14,121 nt of DNA from Planctomycetota bacterium. Lineage in GTDB: Bacteria; Planctomycetota; Brocadiia; Brocadiales; Bathyanammoxibiaceae. This document shows, one piece after another, positions 7,097 to 13,994 of the stretch. The translations under genes and the position numbers were made by a program. The stretch is taken from the NCBI GenBank assembly GCA_030598065.1, contig JAUVQR010000015.1, positions 1 to 14,121 on the forward strand, written 5' to 3'. Within the stretch, counting starts at the first letter, position 1; every line of letters begins with the position of its first letter. Under the pieces are notes generated by a model. The model was given only the letters and a program-made list of their open reading frames with translations. It did no database searches and had not been told where the DNA came from.

Positions 7097-8680
7097 CTAA
7101 CCCTCCTCCTTATCCACCCAGATGTATTTCCATGGATGGATATTAAGCAAGTTGGGGGAAATACCCTTAACGTCCGGCCGGTACATGTTAAGGCTCACGT
7201 GATAATAGACCGGTAATATCGGTAACTCATCAACGACGAGTATCTTTTCAGCCTTGCGGAACAGGTCCATCCGCTTCTTCTCATCCATTTCTTTCGACGC
7301 GGCGGCTATCAGCCGGTCATAGCGCGCGTTGCCCCACCCCGTCCTGTTGTTCCCGCCGTCGGTGACAAACATGTCAAGGAACGTGTTCGGGTCTACATAG
7401 TCGCCTATCCAGTTGCCCCTGCATATCTGATAATCAAGGTTCTTCATGGTGGACAGGAATACCTTCCACTCCTGATTCAGCAGCGTGATGTTGACGCCCA
7501 GATTTGTTTTCCACATCTGTTGAATGACCTCGGCGATGTCCTTGTTGGCCTCACTGGTGTTAAACAGGTACTCTGTGTATGGAAAGCCACGCCCTGCGGG
7601 GTAGCCGGCCTCTGTCAAAAGCGCGCGGGCCTTCTCGGGGTCGTACGGCAGCCCTTCAGGCGAGCTGTAACCCGGCATGCCCGGAGGGACCAGCGTTGTG
7701 GCAGGTACCTGCCCACCCTTGGTGACGTATTTTACAATCCGTTCTTTATCGATAGCCATGTCAAAGGCCTTTCTGACACGGACGTCGTCGAATGGCGGAG
7801 CGGTCACGTTAAACCGCAGGAAGGACGTCGCAAGGAAGACATGGGTGTGGAAGTCGGGCCGTTCCCTGAGCACCTCCACAAGTGGCAGCGGCACGCCGTA
7901 GAGATAGTCAGCGCCGCCCGTCTCATACACGTTAAAGCCGGTATTCAGGCTCTCTATCGCCAGCGCGTCGATAGAGTCGAGTCTTACACGATGCGCATCC
8001 CAGTACATAGGGTTCTTTTCCATGCGTATCTTGTTGTTTATCTTCCAGACTACCGGGCGGAACGGGCCGTTACAGACCATGTTGCCGGGCAGCGTCCAGT
8101 CGTCACCGTAGGTTTCTATACACTTTTTATTCACTGGCATAAGGGTGGGAAAGCTGGTCAGGTCCAGGAAAAAGGCCGTAGGACTTTCAAGCCTGATCTC
8201 AAGCGTGTGGTCGTCAATAGCATGAACGCCTACCTTCGAGAAATCGGTGAGCCTGCCCTCATTAAAGGCGCGCCCGTTCTTTATGTAGTATAGCTGGTAC
8301 GCATAATCCGCGGCGGTCATAGGGTCCAGGGCCCTCTTCCAGGAGTAGACAAAATCATGTGCCGTCAGCGGTTCGCCGTTACTCCACCGCGCCTGCCGAA
8401 GGTGAAACGTGAACGTGAGGCCGTCCTCGGAAAGCTCCCACTCCCGGGCCACACCCGGCGTGGGTGAAAGGGTCTTGGGCTGATACTGGGTAAGTCCCTC
8501 GAAGAGCGCCGCAACGATCCTGCCCTCAAGAAAGCCGGTTATCAGCGGTGGGTCCAGCGCCTCGGGCTCGGGGCCGCTCACATAGGTAAAATCGGCCCGT
8601 CCGTACCTGTGGGTCGCGAAAGTAAGGATACTGCACAAGATAACAGGCACTAAGACTATGGGTAGGAGTACCTTAAGCAT
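7097..8680 (-). CDS. oppA: Peptide ABC transporter substrate-binding protein (OppA-like)
   Basis: The 527-aa product is an SBP_bac_5 family extracytoplasmic peptide-binding protein. Clear landmarks are EPEALDPPLITGFLEGRIVA near residue 40-60, ALFEGLTQYQPKTLSPTPGV, WELSEDGLTFTFHLRQARWS with SNGEPLTAHDFVYSWKRALD, and the later VRKAFDMAIDKERIVKYV. The N-terminus has a hydrophobic segment (about 4-23) after a single lysine, but VILCS does not match a standard lipobox (no Ala/Gly before the Cys), so it is probably held by an uncleaved anchor or exported by a normal signal peptide instead of being a lipoprotein. It is the first gene of the oppABC-dprA-cupin unit. The start at ATG 8680 has no convincing Shine-Dalgarno; it is chosen because the export signal begins there. 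Ligand range (peptides, opines or nickel) cannot be read from sequence. Confidence 0.93.
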   Translation of the reverse strand: MLKVLLPIVLVPVILCSILTFATHRYGRADFTYVSGPEPEALDPPLITGFLEGRIVAALFEGLTQYQPKTLSPTPGVAREWELSEDGLTFTFHLRQARWSNGEPLTAHDFVYSWKRALDPMTAADYAYQLYYIKNGRAFNEGRLTDFSKVGVHAIDDHTLEIRLESPTAFFLDLTSFPTLMPVNKKCIETYGDDWTLPGNMVCNGPFRPVVWKINNKIRMEKNPMYWDAHRVRLDSIDALAIESLNTGFNVYETGGADYLYGVPLPLVEVLRERPDFHTHVFLATSFLRFNVTAPPFDDVRVRKAFDMAIDKERIVKYVTKGGQVPATTLVPPGMPGYSSPEGLPYDPEKARALLTEAGYPAGRGFPYTEYLFNTSEANKDIAEVIQQMWKTNLGVNITLLNQEWKVFLSTMKNLDYQICRGNWIGDYVDPNTFLDMFVTDGGNNRTGWGNARYDRLIAAASKEMDEKKRMDLFRKAEKILVVDELPILPVYYHVSLNMYRPDVKGISPNLLNIHPWKYIWVDKEEG

Positions 8681-8969
8681 CTCTAATTGAGAACGTTCTT
8701 TACCATCCTAAAAAGAGTTGGTATCATATGGCCGCAGGCATTTTATCAGTTTTACTACCGTTTTTTATAGATATTTCATTTTTTTAATTCTGGTTAACAA
8801 TATACGCCTTGAGGGCGTTTTTGCCCGCCAGGCCGGCAGAATAATATTGGCTGTGATGCATCTGGGGACAATGTGATTGTAATGTGTCTCGTGCAGGCTG
8901 CTTCATGGGCCACTTCATAGGCAGTTTCTCTGGGAACATAAAACTGTAAAAGGAAGGAGGGAACTCCGG
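8681..8969. other. Divergent intergenic region oppA / pentapeptide gene
   Basis: This 289-bp AT-richer gap separates two divergent genes and should hold both promoters. For oppA the best -10 on the minus strand is TATGAT (8728-8723), about 43 nt from the start codon, with no good -35. For the plus-strand gene I find only weak matches (TTGCCC at 8821 with TAATAT at 8842, 15-bp spacing). T-runs occur at 8761-8766 and 8780-8785. No open reading frame with a ribosome site is seen. Confidence 0.4.
8804..8822 (+). terminator. Short hairpin followed by five T
   Basis: ACGCC (8804-8808) pairs with GGCGT (8814-8818) around a TTGAG loop, and TTTTT runs from 8818 to 8822. The shape is that of a small intrinsic terminator on the plus strand, but no plus-strand gene lies upstream. 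It could be an attenuator in the leader of the pentapeptide gene or chance; the stem is only 5 bp. Confidence 0.25.
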
Positions 8970-9482
8970 GTGGAATACTTCAAGAAAGCAAGACTTGCAA
9001 CAGCTCTCATTGCGGCGATTGGGTTCGTCAGCCTGGTGATGTGCGTACCGTCACGTCATGCCCATGCCTATTCTGAAGCCGATCTGACAAAGGTGATGGA
9101 GTCTAAGCAATGCCCCGGTGGAGATTTGAGTAATGCCGATTTGAAAGACGGGGGCCTTGACGAGGCCAACCTCAGAGGCGCCAACCTCAGCGGTGCCCTG
9201 CTGAAACGCACCAGCCTCAGGGGCGCAAACCTGGAGGGCGCGGACCTTAACGGCGCGTGGATGAACGGCGCCGATCTCAGCGCGGCCAACCTGAGAAATT
9301 CTAACCTTAATGACGCACACCTCGACAACGCGAACCTGAGGGGCGCCAACCTGGGCGGCGCGGACCTTACCGGCGCGATTCTGGGCAACGCAAATGTACG
9401 TGGCGCGAACTTTAAGGGGGCCACGGGTCTCAGCGAAGAGAAAAAAGAAGACCTGGAAAAGCGTGGCGCCAAGGTCGAGTAG
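8970..9482 (+). CDS. Exported pentapeptide-repeat protein
   Basis: The 170-aa protein begins with a signal peptide: positive FKKAR, a hydrophobic core (about 9-26) and a likely cleavage after the AHA at 31-33. The mature part opens with a helix-like EADLTKVMESKQCPGGDL, then an unbroken run of pentapeptides A(D/N)LxG. The central Leu/Met/Val/Phe recurs every five residues from 53 to 148, which is 20 repeats in perfect register. Such repeats fold as a right-handed quadrilateral beta-helix. A short charged tail (EEKKEDLEKRGAKVE) caps the end. The function is unknown; the DNA-gyrase-mimic role of Qnr-like repeats is unlikely for an exported protein. The start is GTG 8970, supported by AGGAAGGAGGG about 8 nt upstream, and the signal peptide starts right there. 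It stands 104 nt upstream of the tmk-like gene and may be transcribed alone. Confidence 0.9.
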   Translation: MEYFKKARLATALIAAIGFVSLVMCVPSRHAHAYSEADLTKVMESKQCPGGDLSNADLKDGGLDEANLRGANLSGALLKRTSLRGANLEGADLNGAWMNGADLSAANLRNSNLNDAHLDNANLRGANLGGADLTGAILGNANVRGANFKGATGLSEEKKEDLEKRGAKVE

Positions 9483-9586
9483 TCGGTGCCGGCAATAAGT
9501 CGCCGCGTCATATGTAAAGGTGAAACACGCAGGCCGTAAAAACGCCTTACGCCGTTATGTATACCGATTGAGAGACGGAGACCACC

Positions 9587-10267
9587 ATGAGAGGAAAGCT
9601 GATAGACATTGAGGGTATAGACGGAAGCGGTAAGACCGTCCAGGCCCATCTGCTGATTGAGCGGCTCAAGAAAGAAGGCCGCCCGGCGGTCGATATCCGG
9701 TTTCCACACCGCAAGCATGGCTTCTTCGGGGAGATGATACACCAGTATCTTAATGGAGAGTTCGGTGGCTCTGCGGATGTTGACCCGCATCTGGCGGCGT
9801 TGCTTTACGCCGGTGAACGCTTCGAGGCAAAGAGGGAGCTTGAGGGTTGGCTGGATGAAGGTAAGATTGTTATAGCAAGACGCTATGTCCCTTCCAATCA
9901 GGCGCATCAGGGCGGTAAACTCGCGGAGCCGCATAAGAGAAAAAGATTCTTTGAGTGGGTTGAACAGCTTGAATACAAGCAATTCGGAAACCCAAGGCCC
10001 GATATAATTGTCTATCTCGCGCTGCCCACAGAGACCTCATTGGAACTCATCACAAAGAGGCATAAAGAACAGTCCAGGCAGGAGAAGATGCGGGACATCC
10101 ACGAGGAAGATTCTTCCCACCTGAGGGCGGCTGAAGGGTCTTACATGGAGCTGGCGGCAGGAGGCGAACCGTGGGTGACCGTGCCGTGCCTCGGTAACGG
10201 AAAACTGCTGCAGGAGGGTGAGATAGCCGACAGGGTCTGGGCGGCGGTAAGTAAAGTGCTTGACTGA
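9587..10267 (+). CDS. tmk: Thymidylate kinase-like P-loop kinase
   Basis: This 226-aa protein resembles dTMP kinase, which makes dTDP from dTMP and ATP. The P-loop is GIDGSGKT at 10-17, and FPHRKHGFFGEMIHQYLNGEFG (39-60) corresponds to the phosphate-acceptor segment; its FPxR form is nearer eukaryotic and archaeal enzymes than the TREPGGT of common bacterial Tmk. The usual DRYxxS is ARRYVPSNQAHQ (97-108), so the conserved Asp is replaced by Arg98. A basic, acidic LID-like stretch lies at roughly 160-185 (KRHKEQSRQEKMRDIHEED). The overall fold match is good, but the substituted Asp leaves the exact nucleoside monophosphate substrate open. GGAG sits 6 nt before ATG 9587. It converges on the pyrimidine phosphorylase gene with a 24-nt gap that contains a 12-bp palindrome (TTGTTATAACAA, 10272-10283). 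Confidence 0.8.
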   Translation: MRGKLIDIEGIDGSGKTVQAHLLIERLKKEGRPAVDIRFPHRKHGFFGEMIHQYLNGEFGGSADVDPHLAALLYAGERFEAKRELEGWLDEGKIVIARRYVPSNQAHQGGKLAEPHKRKRFFEWVEQLEYKQFGNPRPDIIVYLALPTETSLELITKRHKEQSRQEKMRDIHEEDSSHLRAAEGSYMELAAGGEPWVTVPCLGNGKLLQEGEIADRVWAAVSKVLD

Positions 10268-10291
10268 CGCATTGTTATAACAACGGGTTGG

Positions 10292-11602
10292 CTATTCGGC
10301 TATTATCTCATGTATAAGCCGCGGCACCGAAGGTTCTACGTTGGAATCTGAAATCCCGTACGCCTCCAGAATTAGTCTTTCCGCCTCGCTAAACGAGGCC
10401 TCGTCCCTGTAAAACACCTTTGTCAGCGGTGCGCCCTTGTCTATCCTGTCACCCAGCCTTGCCAACACCTTGTACCCTGTAGAGTGGTCGATAGTATCGC
10501 CCAGCCGTTTTCGCCCGGCACCAAGCACCACTGCCCCCAGCCCCATCTTATATGTATCTATCCCTGCGATATAACCGGACATGGGTGAGCAAACATCCCT
10601 GACGTTGCGTGAGACATATTTCGTAAGGTCCTCCAGAGAAGTGGCGTCTCCACCCTGACGCATTACCATCTCCAGAAATTTGTTCATAGCGCTGCCGTCT
10701 CCGAGATTCTTCCGCAGCCGCAGTTGCGCCTCTTCCCTGTCGTCACATAGCCCGGCCAGACGCAGCATCTGAAACCCTAATTCAAGCGTTACACGGACCA
10801 GGTCTTCCGGCCCACCGCCCTGAAGCGTTTCGACGGCTTCTACCAGCTCGGTGGCGTTTCCTACCATAGCGCCCAGAGGCTGACTCATGTCGGTTATTAC
10901 CGCCACGACAGGCTTATTCGTCGCGCGGGCGATTGACACCAGGCTTCGCGCAAGGGCCCGGGCCGCGTCTATTTCCCTCATGAAGGCGCCACTTCCGGTC
11001 TTTACGTCCAACACCAGCCCGTCAAGCCCCTCAGCAAATTTTTTGGACAGGATGCTTGCCGTGATTAACGGAACACTCTCTACGGTGGCGGTAACGCCTC
11101 TCAGGGCGTAAAGCCTTCTTTCCGTAGACAGCAACTCATCCGTTTCGCCCGCTATTACCAGCCCCACGTCTCTTATGCCGGAACTTATTTCCTCTACAGA
11201 TAGTTGACTCCTGAAGCCGGGGATGGATTCCAATTTGTCCAGCGTGCCGCCCGTGTGGCCCAGGGCCCTACCCGATATCATCGGTACGCGTACCCCCATG
11301 CTTGCCACAAGGGGAGCGAGCACCAGACTGACCTTGTCGCCCACGCCGCCGGTGCTGTGCTTGTCTATTCTTCTGCCCGGCGCTGAATCAGCCGGAAGGG
11401 TTTTGCCAGATGCCAAAAGCGCTTCCGTAAGACAGGCAGTCTCATGGCTGGACATACCGCGCCAGCACACGGCCATCAAAAAGGCCGTCATCTGATAGTC
11501 CGGAATCTCTCCGGCGGCGAAGCTTCTAACCAGCGATGTTATCTCGCCGCTACTTAGCTCTTCCCCATCCCTCTTCTTTTTGATAATATCCTGAAAAAGC
11601 AT
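10292..11602 (-). CDS. deoA: Thymidine / pyrimidine-nucleoside phosphorylase
   Basis: The 436-aa enzyme has the normal length of the family, which splits thymidine, and in the Pdp branch also uridine and deoxyuridine, with phosphate to free base and (deoxy)ribose-1-phosphate. The family signature SGRALGHTGGTLDKLE is at 110-125, and the phosphate-binding KHSTGGVGDK at 81-90. VLDVKTGSGAFM lies near 198, and the C-terminal beta-domain ends with VFYRDEASFSEAERLI. The N-terminal helical domain (DIIKKKRDGEELSSGEI) is complete. DeoA and Pdp cannot be separated with certainty by eye, so the symbol stands for the family. The start ATG 11602 follows an A-rich leader without a clear Shine-Dalgarno, but the sequence beginning LFQDIIKKKRDGE matches family N-termini. 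A promoter candidate lies about 75 nt upstream. Confidence 0.93.
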   Translation of the reverse strand: MLFQDIIKKKRDGEELSSGEITSLVRSFAAGEIPDYQMTAFLMAVCWRGMSSHETACLTEALLASGKTLPADSAPGRRIDKHSTGGVGDKVSLVLAPLVASMGVRVPMISGRALGHTGGTLDKLESIPGFRSQLSVEEISSGIRDVGLVIAGETDELLSTERRLYALRGVTATVESVPLITASILSKKFAEGLDGLVLDVKTGSGAFMREIDAARALARSLVSIARATNKPVVAVITDMSQPLGAMVGNATELVEAVETLQGGGPEDLVRVTLELGFQMLRLAGLCDDREEAQLRLRKNLGDGSAMNKFLEMVMRQGGDATSLEDLTKYVSRNVRDVCSPMSGYIAGIDTYKMGLGAVVLGAGRKRLGDTIDHSTGYKVLARLGDRIDKGAPLTKVFYRDEASFSEAERLILEAYGISDSNVEPSVPRLIHEIIAE

Positions 11603-11676
11603 TTTTTTCGTTTCGTGGACAAGGAATCCCGATATTAGCTCCAGGTGAATCTGGACGTATGAAGCAAGGCTCAGGC

Positions 11677-11706
11677 ATTATACGCCATTTTATTTTATCA
11701 TGCCAG
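11677..11706 (-). promoter_or_regulatory. Sigma70-type promoter for the phosphorylase gene
   Basis: On the minus strand CTGGCA (11706-11701, 4 of 6 to TTGACA) and a perfect TATAAT (11682-11677) are 18 bp apart. Transcription would begin near 11670, giving a leader of about 68 nt before the ATG at 11602. Confidence 0.5.
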
Positions 11707-11716
11707 GCGGGGGAAT

Positions 11717-11746
11717 TTGATGTGCCGGGAAAGTTACAGTTACTAT
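11717..11746 (+). promoter_or_regulatory. Candidate promoter for gcvT
   Basis: TTGATG (11717-11722) and TACTAT (11741-11746), each 4 of 6 to consensus, lie 18 bp apart on the plus strand. The start would be near 11753, leaving a leader of about 20 nt. It sits back to back with the phosphorylase promoter. Weak evidence. Confidence 0.3.
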
Positions 11747-11771
11747 GCCAACGGTCTGAGATGGGCCAGCT

Positions 11772-12920
11772 ATGACCAAACATACACCTCTCTATATGGT
11801 TCATAGGGAACTGGGCGCAGACCTCACCGATTTCCACGGCTACCTGCTCCCTCTTCAATACACGACCATATCAGAGGAGCATATGGCGGTCAGGACAAAG
11901 GCAGGCATCTTTGACCTCTCCCATATGGGGCAGCTTGAGGTCTCCGGTACGCAGGCGCTGGCCTTCATACAGGAGATAATCACCAACGACGCGGAGGGCC
12001 TTCCTGACGGTAAGGCGCTTTATACGCCTATCTGCAACAAAAACGGTGGTATAGTGGACGACGTCCTACTGTACCGCTTTTGCGCTGAGAAGTTCTTGTT
12101 TGTTGTGAATTCGGCCAATAGACAAAAGGTGTTTGGCTGGCTGGTTGAGAACCAGGAAAAAGACGTCAGGGTGACAGACCTTAGCGACGAATTCGGAATG
12201 ATCGCCGTCCAGGGCCCGTCATCTGAGGAGATTGTTGAAAAGCCCATGGGCCATGAGGCGGCCAGCCTTAAACACTTCCACTTTTGCTGTCACTCCGGCG
12301 CCGGTGAAGATGATGCGCCGGACACAATTATCTCCCGTACCGGATACACTGGCGAAGATGGTTTTGAGATATACGTCCCGGCCGCACGGTGCGAGTCCAC
12401 ATGGAACAAACTGATGGCCGCAGGCAGGCATGCCGGCCTGAGGCCCGCGGGGCTGGGTTCCAGAGATACACTAAGGCTTGAGGCCGGCCTACTTCTATAC
12501 GGGAGCGATATAGACGACTCCACCACACCGCTTGAAGCCGGCATAGACTGGACGGTCAAGCTTCAGAAAAAGGATTTTTTCGGCAAATCCGTCCTGTTGG
12601 ACCAAAAAGCGTCGGGCGTCTATAAGAGGTTGGTCGGCCTTGAGCTGGTAGAAAGGGGAATCCCCAGGGCGGGATATCTTATTTACTCCGGTTCAGGCTC
12701 AGACGCCGTTGGCAAGGTCACCAGCGGCACATACAGCCCATTCTTCAGAAAAGGCATCGCCCTGGGCTATGTACATGATGTGAAAAAGGATGAGGATGAT
12801 GAGAAACACCCCAGACCGGGAGACCTACTTCAGGTGGACATCCGGGGCAGAAAGCTGGGGGCAAGGGTGGTCACACTCCCGTTTTACCGCGGCGGCACAA
12901 CGAAACAGACTTCTTCTTAG
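11772..12920 (+). CDS. gcvT: Glycine cleavage system T protein (aminomethyltransferase)
   Basis: The 382-aa T protein moves the aminomethyl methylene carbon from lipoylated GcvH to tetrahydrofolate and releases ammonia. Family features are complete: TPLYMVHRELGADLTDFHGYLLP (5-27), the FDLSHMGQLEVSG block (47-59), YTPICNKNGGIVDDVLLYR (84-102) with the catalytic aspartate at D96/D97, and SRTGYTGEDGFEIY near 199. The RDTLRLEAGLLLYG block and the C-terminal beta-barrel (GKVTSGTYSP, LGARVVTLPFY) follow. Near the end is a small acidic insertion (KKDEDDEKHPRPGD). The start ATG 11772 has no strong Shine-Dalgarno but fits the family N-terminus and a nearby promoter candidate. It is the first gene of a plus-strand gcv cluster, with gcvH 8 nt downstream. 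Confidence 0.96.
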   Translation: MTKHTPLYMVHRELGADLTDFHGYLLPLQYTTISEEHMAVRTKAGIFDLSHMGQLEVSGTQALAFIQEIITNDAEGLPDGKALYTPICNKNGGIVDDVLLYRFCAEKFLFVVNSANRQKVFGWLVENQEKDVRVTDLSDEFGMIAVQGPSSEEIVEKPMGHEAASLKHFHFCCHSGAGEDDAPDTIISRTGYTGEDGFEIYVPAARCESTWNKLMAAGRHAGLRPAGLGSRDTLRLEAGLLLYGSDIDDSTTPLEAGIDWTVKLQKKDFFGKSVLLDQKASGVYKRLVGLELVERGIPRAGYLIYSGSGSDAVGKVTSGTYSPFFRKGIALGYVHDVKKDEDDEKHPRPGDLLQVDIRGRKLGARVVTLPFYRGGTTKQTSS

Positions 12921-12928
12921 GAGGACAA

Positions 12929-13321
12929 ATGGACTTTCCTACCGATGTATCGTACACAGAGAGCCACGAGTGGGTGCGGACGAGCAATTCGACGGAGGCG
13001 GTAGTCGGACTTACCGCTTACGCGCAGGAGCAATTAAAGGATGTGGTCTTTATTGAATTGCCAAAACTCGGTAAAAAATTCAGGGCAAAAGACCCCTGCG
13101 CAACAATTGAGTCCGTCAAGGCCGCATTCGACATCTATACGCCCGTTTCCGGAGAAATCATCCGCGTCAACAACGACCTGGAAGACAGCCCCCAGCTGGT
13201 AAATGAAGACCCGTACGGAAAGGGCTGGATATTCGCAATCAGGATAGACGTCCCCGGTGAGATAAAGGCATTGATGACTGCCGGTGACTACAAGACGTTT
13301 TGCGAGAAGGAAGAGTCTTAG
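12929..13321 (+). CDS. gcvH: Glycine cleavage system H protein
   Basis: The 130-aa H protein carries the lipoyl arm that shuttles between GcvP, GcvT and the L protein. The start region TESHEWVR (10-17) and the lipoyl site ESVKAAFDIYTPVSGEI place the modified lysine at K64. The later LEDSPQLVNEDPYGKGWIF block is standard and the length is normal. GGAGGA lies 4-5 nt before ATG 12929, and gcvT ends 8 nt upstream, so the two genes are co-transcribed. Lipoylation depends on LipA/LipB or LplA proteins encoded elsewhere. Confidence 0.97.
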   Translation: MDFPTDVSYTESHEWVRTSNSTEAVVGLTAYAQEQLKDVVFIELPKLGKKFRAKDPCATIESVKAAFDIYTPVSGEIIRVNNDLEDSPQLVNEDPYGKGWIFAIRIDVPGEIKALMTAGDYKTFCEKEES

Positions 13322-13395
13322 ATGGCTATGTGCAAAAAATGCTAATAGAAATACATATGCGATTAGCCAGGTTCATATACAAGGAGGTGTAGACG

Positions 13396-13506
13396 ATGGA
13401 GGGCAGTAAAATGGCTTCGTTCGCGGCACTTAGCACGGCAATCGTACTTATAATTAGTTTAGGGTTCAATTCTGTTTTCTCTATGATTTTTTCACGAACT
13501 AAATAA
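13396..13506 (+). CDS. 36-aa single-span membrane micropeptide
   Basis: A 36-codon frame begins at ATG 13396 after a strong ribosome site (AAGGAGGTG at 13381-13389, 6 nt spacing) and ends at TAA 13504-13506. The peptide starts MEGSKMASF, then has a continuous hydrophobic stretch of about 21 residues (LSTAIVLIISLGFNSVFSMIF) and ends SRTK. The charge pattern (Lys5 before the span, Arg and Lys after it) does not settle topology. I do not recognise the family. It lies 74 nt after gcvH and 4 nt before the next frame, in a locally AT-rich stretch. A 6-bp inverted repeat (GCTAAT 13341-13346, ATTAGC 13362-13367) precedes it. The exceptionally good ribosome site and the membrane-like composition argue that it is a real gene; no homology test was possible. 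Confidence 0.6.
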   Translation: MEGSKMASFAALSTAIVLIISLGFNSVFSMIFSRTK

Positions 13507-13510
13507 GGAG

Positions 13511-13906
13511 ATGAGGCTAGGAACAGAACTGTCAATTTTTACGCAAACTTTTCTGATGACTAGAGCGGCAGCGGTTGCCTTTTTCCAGAAATACGATAAT
13601 CAGATAGAGGCCTTTCTTAACGATAAGGCCGGGATGTCGATGATGATGTGTGGCGACCTGGTTCAAATGCTGGATGATATAGAGTTCATTGCCTGGCTGT
13701 TTAACAATGGTTACGTCACACTGAAGGGAGCCGACGAGATACTGTCTTCACAACTCGAGCATGTTCTAAACCAAGCAGCCGTTATAATAGAAAAGGCAGA
13801 CCCGCCGGCATCCCGGTATTTTGCGGAACATTATCCGCAGATTACAAAAGTGTGGGTGCCTGATAACGAACTCTCGCGAAAGGAGTTAAAGCCGACGCTC
13901 CCTTGA
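13511..13906 (+). CDS. Hypothetical 131-aa protein in the gcv cluster
   Basis: This frame encodes a soluble, largely helical-looking protein that I do not recognise. Notable parts are FFQKYDNQIEAFLNDKAG (about 24-41), a Met-rich patch GMSMMMCGDLVQMLDDIEFI (41-60), and LSSQLEHVLNQAAVIIEKA followed by RYFAEHYPQITKVW and a polar C-terminus. No catalytic motif or signal peptide is evident. The start is uncertain: ATG 13511 follows GGAG directly with no spacing, so translation may depend on re-initiation after the micropeptide stop at 13506; a second ATG is at 13556. An in-frame stop at 13484 rules out a start further upstream. It sits between gcvH and gcvPA in the same direction, so co-expression with the glycine cleavage system is likely. 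Codon use looks coding after the first 20 codons, with a more AT-rich beginning. Confidence 0.7.
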   Translation: MRLGTELSIFTQTFLMTRAAAVAFFQKYDNQIEAFLNDKAGMSMMMCGDLVQMLDDIEFIAWLFNNGYVTLKGADEILSSQLEHVLNQAAVIIEKADPPASRYFAEHYPQITKVWVPDNELSRKELKPTLP

Positions 13907-13923
13907 CACATGACATATATGTC
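13903..13923 (+). promoter_or_regulatory. Perfect TTGACA with an adjoining 12-bp palindrome
   Basis: A consensus -35 hexamer TTGACA (13903-13908) overlaps the stop of the 131-aa gene. GACATATATGTC (13912-13923) is a perfect palindrome in what would be the spacer. No good -10 lies 16-18 bp away; the nearest reasonable one (TATGAC, 13930) is 21 bp distant. It could be an operator in front of gcvPA or chance. Confidence 0.3.
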
Positions 13924-13994
13924 CGTGAATATGACCTTGCTGTATACGTTTTACAACATGACGCAGCACGCTGCCGATAGAGAAAGGGCACCAT

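Noticed and set aside
9068..9982. A 304-codon minus-strand frame opposite the pentapeptide and tmk-like genes
   Set aside because: Its sequence is low in complexity (repeated LRLAPLRFA-type runs) because it mirrors the pentapeptide repeats; both plus-strand genes beneath it are well supported by motifs and ribosome sites.
10272..10283. 12-bp palindrome between two convergent genes
   Set aside because: AT-rich, short and without a loop or T-run, so chance is a sufficient explanation and it does not form a terminator.
11641..11690. Possible glycine riboswitch upstream of gcvT (GAAGCAAGGCTCAGGCA resembles part of the aptamer core)
   Set aside because: The partner GAGAG strand and the GGAC segment after CAGGCA are missing, and the same bases are explained by the minus-strand promoter of the phosphorylase gene.
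13322..13345. A 7-codon frame (MAMCKKC) right after the gcvH stop
   Set aside because: Too short, no ribosome site, and no support beyond an ATG and a stop.
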